Assembly (NCBI GenBank): GCA_022572885.1
Contig: JACZVC010000006.1
Span: 1 to 64,000, forward strand
DNA from: Pseudomonadota bacterium
Lineage (GTDB): Bacteria; Pseudomonadota; Gammaproteobacteria; Steroidobacterales; MnTg04
Reading direction: 5' to 3'
Length of the DNA stretch: 64,000 bases
The stretch's first letter is position 1, and each line of letters starts with the position of its first letter. This document shows, piece by piece, positions 62,052 to 64,000 of this stretch. The position numbers were made by a program, and so were the translations under genes. The notes under the pieces are model-generated. The model saw nothing but the letters and a program-made list of their open reading frames with translations. It did no database searches and was not told the origin of the DNA.

Positions 62052-63134
62052 TCAGGTCTTGTCGTAGTCGATGATCAAGGTCCTGCTGAGCGGGCGTGCC
62101 TGGCAGGCCAGGATAAATCCTTCCTCGACTTCCCAGGGTTCCAGTGCATAGTTTTCTTCCATCTCCACCTTGCCTTCGCGCAGGTGCGTGCGGCAGGTCG
62201 AGCAGACTCCTGCCTCGCAGGAGGCAGGCAATTCCAGGCCATGTTCGCGGCCTGCTTCCAGCAACGTCATGTCATCCATCGGCATGGCGAACTTTTTCGT
62301 ATGCCCATCGAGGATTACCGTGACGCTGGCGATATTCTCGGCCAGGTCGGCGGGCTGCGGGGCAACGGTTTTCGGCGCCGGTTCGGTTTTCTTGCTGACC
62401 GCAAACCGCTCGCTGTGAATATTGCCTCTGCTGATGCCGAGTTCAACGAGAGTTTCCTTGACCGTATCGCTCATCGTGCCGGGACCGCAGATGAAAACTT
62501 CATCGGCGGTCAGGCCCGCACAGAAACCCTGGTAGAGCTGGCGGACTTTGTCCGCATCGAAACGCCCGCTGGCGATTTCGAATTCCTGCTCCTCCCGGCT
62601 GAAAACGAAATGCAGAGACAGTCGATCGGGGTACTGGTTTTTCAGGGCGTACAGCTCCTCAAGAAACATCGTGCTTTCATGAGTCCTGTTGGCGTAGAAC
62701 AGGAAAAACCGGCTTTGCGGCTCTGTAGCCAGCGTGGTTTTCGCTATCGACAGCAGGGGAGTAATTCCGCTACCGGAGACGAACGCCACGTAGTTTTTCT
62801 TTTTTTCCGCTGATAACGGGGTCTGGAAGTGACCGACCGGCGGCATTGCCTCGAGTACATCCCCGGCCTTCAGAATATTGGCGATATAACCGGAAAACAG
62901 ACCGTTTTTCTGCACCCGAACGCCAATGCGGAGCTCCGGGTCGTCGATCGCGCTGCATATCGAATAAGTTCGCCTGACCTGTACGCCGTCTATCTCGGCG
63001 CGTACCGGCAAGTGCTGGCCCTGGACAAAGGCATACTCATCGCGGAGTTCCTCCGGCACACTCAGATAAACGCACACCGAATCCGGTGTCTCCGGTTCGA
63101 TCCGGGCAACCGTCAAGTTGTGAAAATGTTTCAT
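62052..63134 (-). CDS. paaE: Phenylacetyl-CoA epoxidase reductase subunit
   Basis: The 360-residue protein starts MKHFHNLTVARIEPET as PaaE does. It contains the FAD motif RTYSICSA, the NAD(P) motif GSGITPLLSI, ICGPGTM and a C-terminal plant-type 2Fe-2S ferredoxin with CEAGVCSTC and a distant cysteine in FILACQA. PaaE passes electrons from NADPH to the PaaABCD diiron monooxygenase. It is the last of the paaABCDE group and lies 45 bases after paaD. Confidence 0.92.
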   Translation of the reverse strand: MKHFHNLTVARIEPETPDSVCVYLSVPEELRDEYAFVQGQHLPVRAEIDGVQVRRTYSICSAIDDPELRIGVRVQKNGLFSGYIANILKAGDVLEAMPPVGHFQTPLSAEKKKNYVAFVSGSGITPLLSIAKTTLATEPQSRFFLFYANRTHESTMFLEELYALKNQYPDRLSLHFVFSREEQEFEIASGRFDADKVRQLYQGFCAGLTADEVFICGPGTMSDTVKETLVELGISRGNIHSERFAVSKKTEPAPKTVAPQPADLAENIASVTVILDGHTKKFAMPMDDMTLLEAGREHGLELPASCEAGVCSTCRTHLREGKVEMEENYALEPWEVEEGFILACQARPLSRTLIIDYDKT

Positions 63135-63179
63135 GCCGTTACTTTCTTTCGATGCCGTGGGCCGGAGCCTGACGCAATT

Positions 63180-63692
63180 TCATATGCATTTGAAATATTC
63201 GAATGGCTCAAGGCATTCAATGCATTTGTAGGAGGCCTTGCAAGCCGTCGAGCCGAATTCACTGACCTTTTCCGTGTTCTCGGTACCGCACCTCGGACAG
63301 GCGACGATGCGTTCCGTTGCGATGGGGTCACCGAGCAGCCTGTCGCGTGCTGCCGCCCCTTTTTCCGGCGGCGCGACGCCATACTTCCGCAATTTCTCGC
63401 GCCCGCGATCACTGATCCAGTCGCTGGTCCATGGTGGCGACAACACCCGCTGTACGGATACCTGATCGATACCCCCCGATTGCAGCGACTTGACGACGCT
63501 GTCCTCGATGACTTCGGTCGCAGGGCAACCCGAATAGGTTGGCGCGACGCCGACAATCACCTTTGCACCGTCGACTTCCACCGAGCGCACGATGCCAAGA
63601 TCGACGATGCTCAATACGGGGATTTCCGGGTCGGGTATTTGCTCCAGGATTTCCCAGGCCGATGCTTCAAGGGTTTTGCTCTGAGCCGCCAT
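63180..63692 (-). CDS. paaD: Phenylacetate-CoA epoxygenase maturation subunit
   Basis: The 170-residue protein has a DUF59/MIP18-like domain (PDPEIPVLSIVDLGIVR, YSGCPATEVI) and a C-terminal four-cysteine zinc or FeS site (ACPRCG and CIEC). PaaD is needed for the assembly or activity of the phenylacetyl-CoA epoxidase. It sits 4 bases from paaC on one side and 45 from paaE on the other, the usual order. Confidence 0.92.
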   Translation of the reverse strand: MAAQSKTLEASAWEILEQIPDPEIPVLSIVDLGIVRSVEVDGAKVIVGVAPTYSGCPATEVIEDSVVKSLQSGGIDQVSVQRVLSPPWTSDWISDRGREKLRKYGVAPPEKGAAARDRLLGDPIATERIVACPRCGTENTEKVSEFGSTACKASYKCIECLEPFEYFKCI

Positions 63693-63696
63693 GGTC

Positions 63697-64000
63697 TTAC
63701 CAGTTGGCGCCCGGGTAGGTGCGTTGCAGGCTTTGCATCTCGGCCAGGATGTAACCTAAATGCTCGCTGTGATGGCCTTGCTTGCCACCGGAATCCATCC
63801 AGCAGTCTGCCGGTTTTTGCAAAGTGGCTTTGCTCAGCAACGCATCGATTTGCCGATGCCATTGTTCGCGCAGGACTGCCAGATCCGGTCCTTCCCATTC
63901 TGAGCGCATGATTCGATCGACCTGGTCAGCCTCGAACAGCTCCCCGGTGTAGGTCCACAGGCGATCGATCGCGTGCTGCACCCGCCGGTGGCTTTCATCG
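63697..64000 (-). CDS. paaC: Phenylacetyl-CoA epoxidase subunit (partial)
   Basis: Only the C-terminal 100 residues are inside the window; the reading frame is open through base 64000, so the 5' end lies outside. The stretch ESHRRVQHAIDRLWTYT, then DSGGKQGHHSEHLGYILAEM is the distinctive PaaC C-terminus. PaaC forms the structural partner of catalytic PaaA in the epoxidase. paaA and paaB are expected just beyond the window. An internal GTG (63981) is not a start. Confidence 0.9.
   Translation of the reverse strand, partial: DESHRRVQHAIDRLWTYTGELFEADQVDRIMRSEWEGPDLAVLREQWHRQIDALLSKATLQKPADCWMDSGGKQGHHSEHLGYILAEMQSLQRTYPGANW

Overview
The window is about 64 kb of chromosome from a Gram-negative bacterium. 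The LptF/LptG permeases, the LptA-like protein, several outer-membrane barrels and the paa genes fit a proteobacterium. Gene style (TolB/TPR signalling proteins with three N-terminal membrane helices, CHASE2 cyclase next to FecR) suggests an uncultured marine-type gammaproteobacterium, but the lineage is inference. No rRNA, tRNA, CRISPR array, insertion sequence or phage gene was seen. By eye the left 27 kb is richer in A+T than the right 30 kb.

Region 1 (about 2.0-27.0 kb) is an envelope-lipid island bracketed by two paralogous TolB/TPR proteins (98-1909 and 27628-29835). It holds counterparts of the five structural genes known for ceramide synthesis in Caulobacter: acyl carrier protein, serine palmitoyltransferase, GNAT-like ceramide synthase, SDR-type ceramide reductase and fatty acyl-AMP/ACP ligase. 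A fatty-acid 2-hydroxylase-like enzyme is added. The same island carries a DAG-kinase-family lipid kinase, a Tam41-like CTP:phospholipid cytidylyltransferase and an LpxL-like acyltransferase. It also has a Wzx-like flippase, LptF-LptG with a divergent LptA-like protein, and a translationally coupled set (GT8/methyltransferase/ELM1 fusion, 2OG-Fe(II) oxygenase, sulfotransferase). A second glycosyl- or glycerophosphotransferase follows, then a five-gene operon that looks like a route to a CMP-activated 2-keto-3-deoxy sugar acid (KdsB-like, HpcH/HpaI aldolase, 2-hydroxyacid dehydrogenase, epimerase, HAD phosphatase). Taken together this looks like a locus for making, decorating and exporting a complex, possibly LPS-like, sphingolipid.

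Region 2 (30.0-35.4 kb) is general metabolism: a GST-like protein, a long class-V aminotransferase, a PlsC-like acyltransferase and an MFS transporter, then a strong terminator serving the DUF3300 gene.

Region 3 (35.4-57.8 kb) starts with a DUF3300 protein and a CHASE2 adenylate cyclase, TPR/beta-barrel protein and FecR-domain protein, then gdhA. Next is a tightly packed redox operon: a flavoprotein fused to two cyclic-nucleotide-binding domains and a 16-Cys ferredoxin module, a di-heme b membrane protein, an FHA-membrane-decaheme fusion, a GlcG-type lipoprotein, an outer-membrane barrel, a decaheme protein with an LVIVD propeller, and a penta-heme cytochrome. It reads as a cNMP-controlled trans-envelope electron conduit.

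Region 4 (57.8-64.0 kb) has a crotonase lacking both usual catalytic glutamates and, on the minus strand, part of a phenylacetate degradation operon: paaC (cut by the window edge), paaD, paaE, a fused enoyl-CoA hydratase/3-hydroxyacyl-CoA dehydrogenase and a PaaJ-type thiolase.
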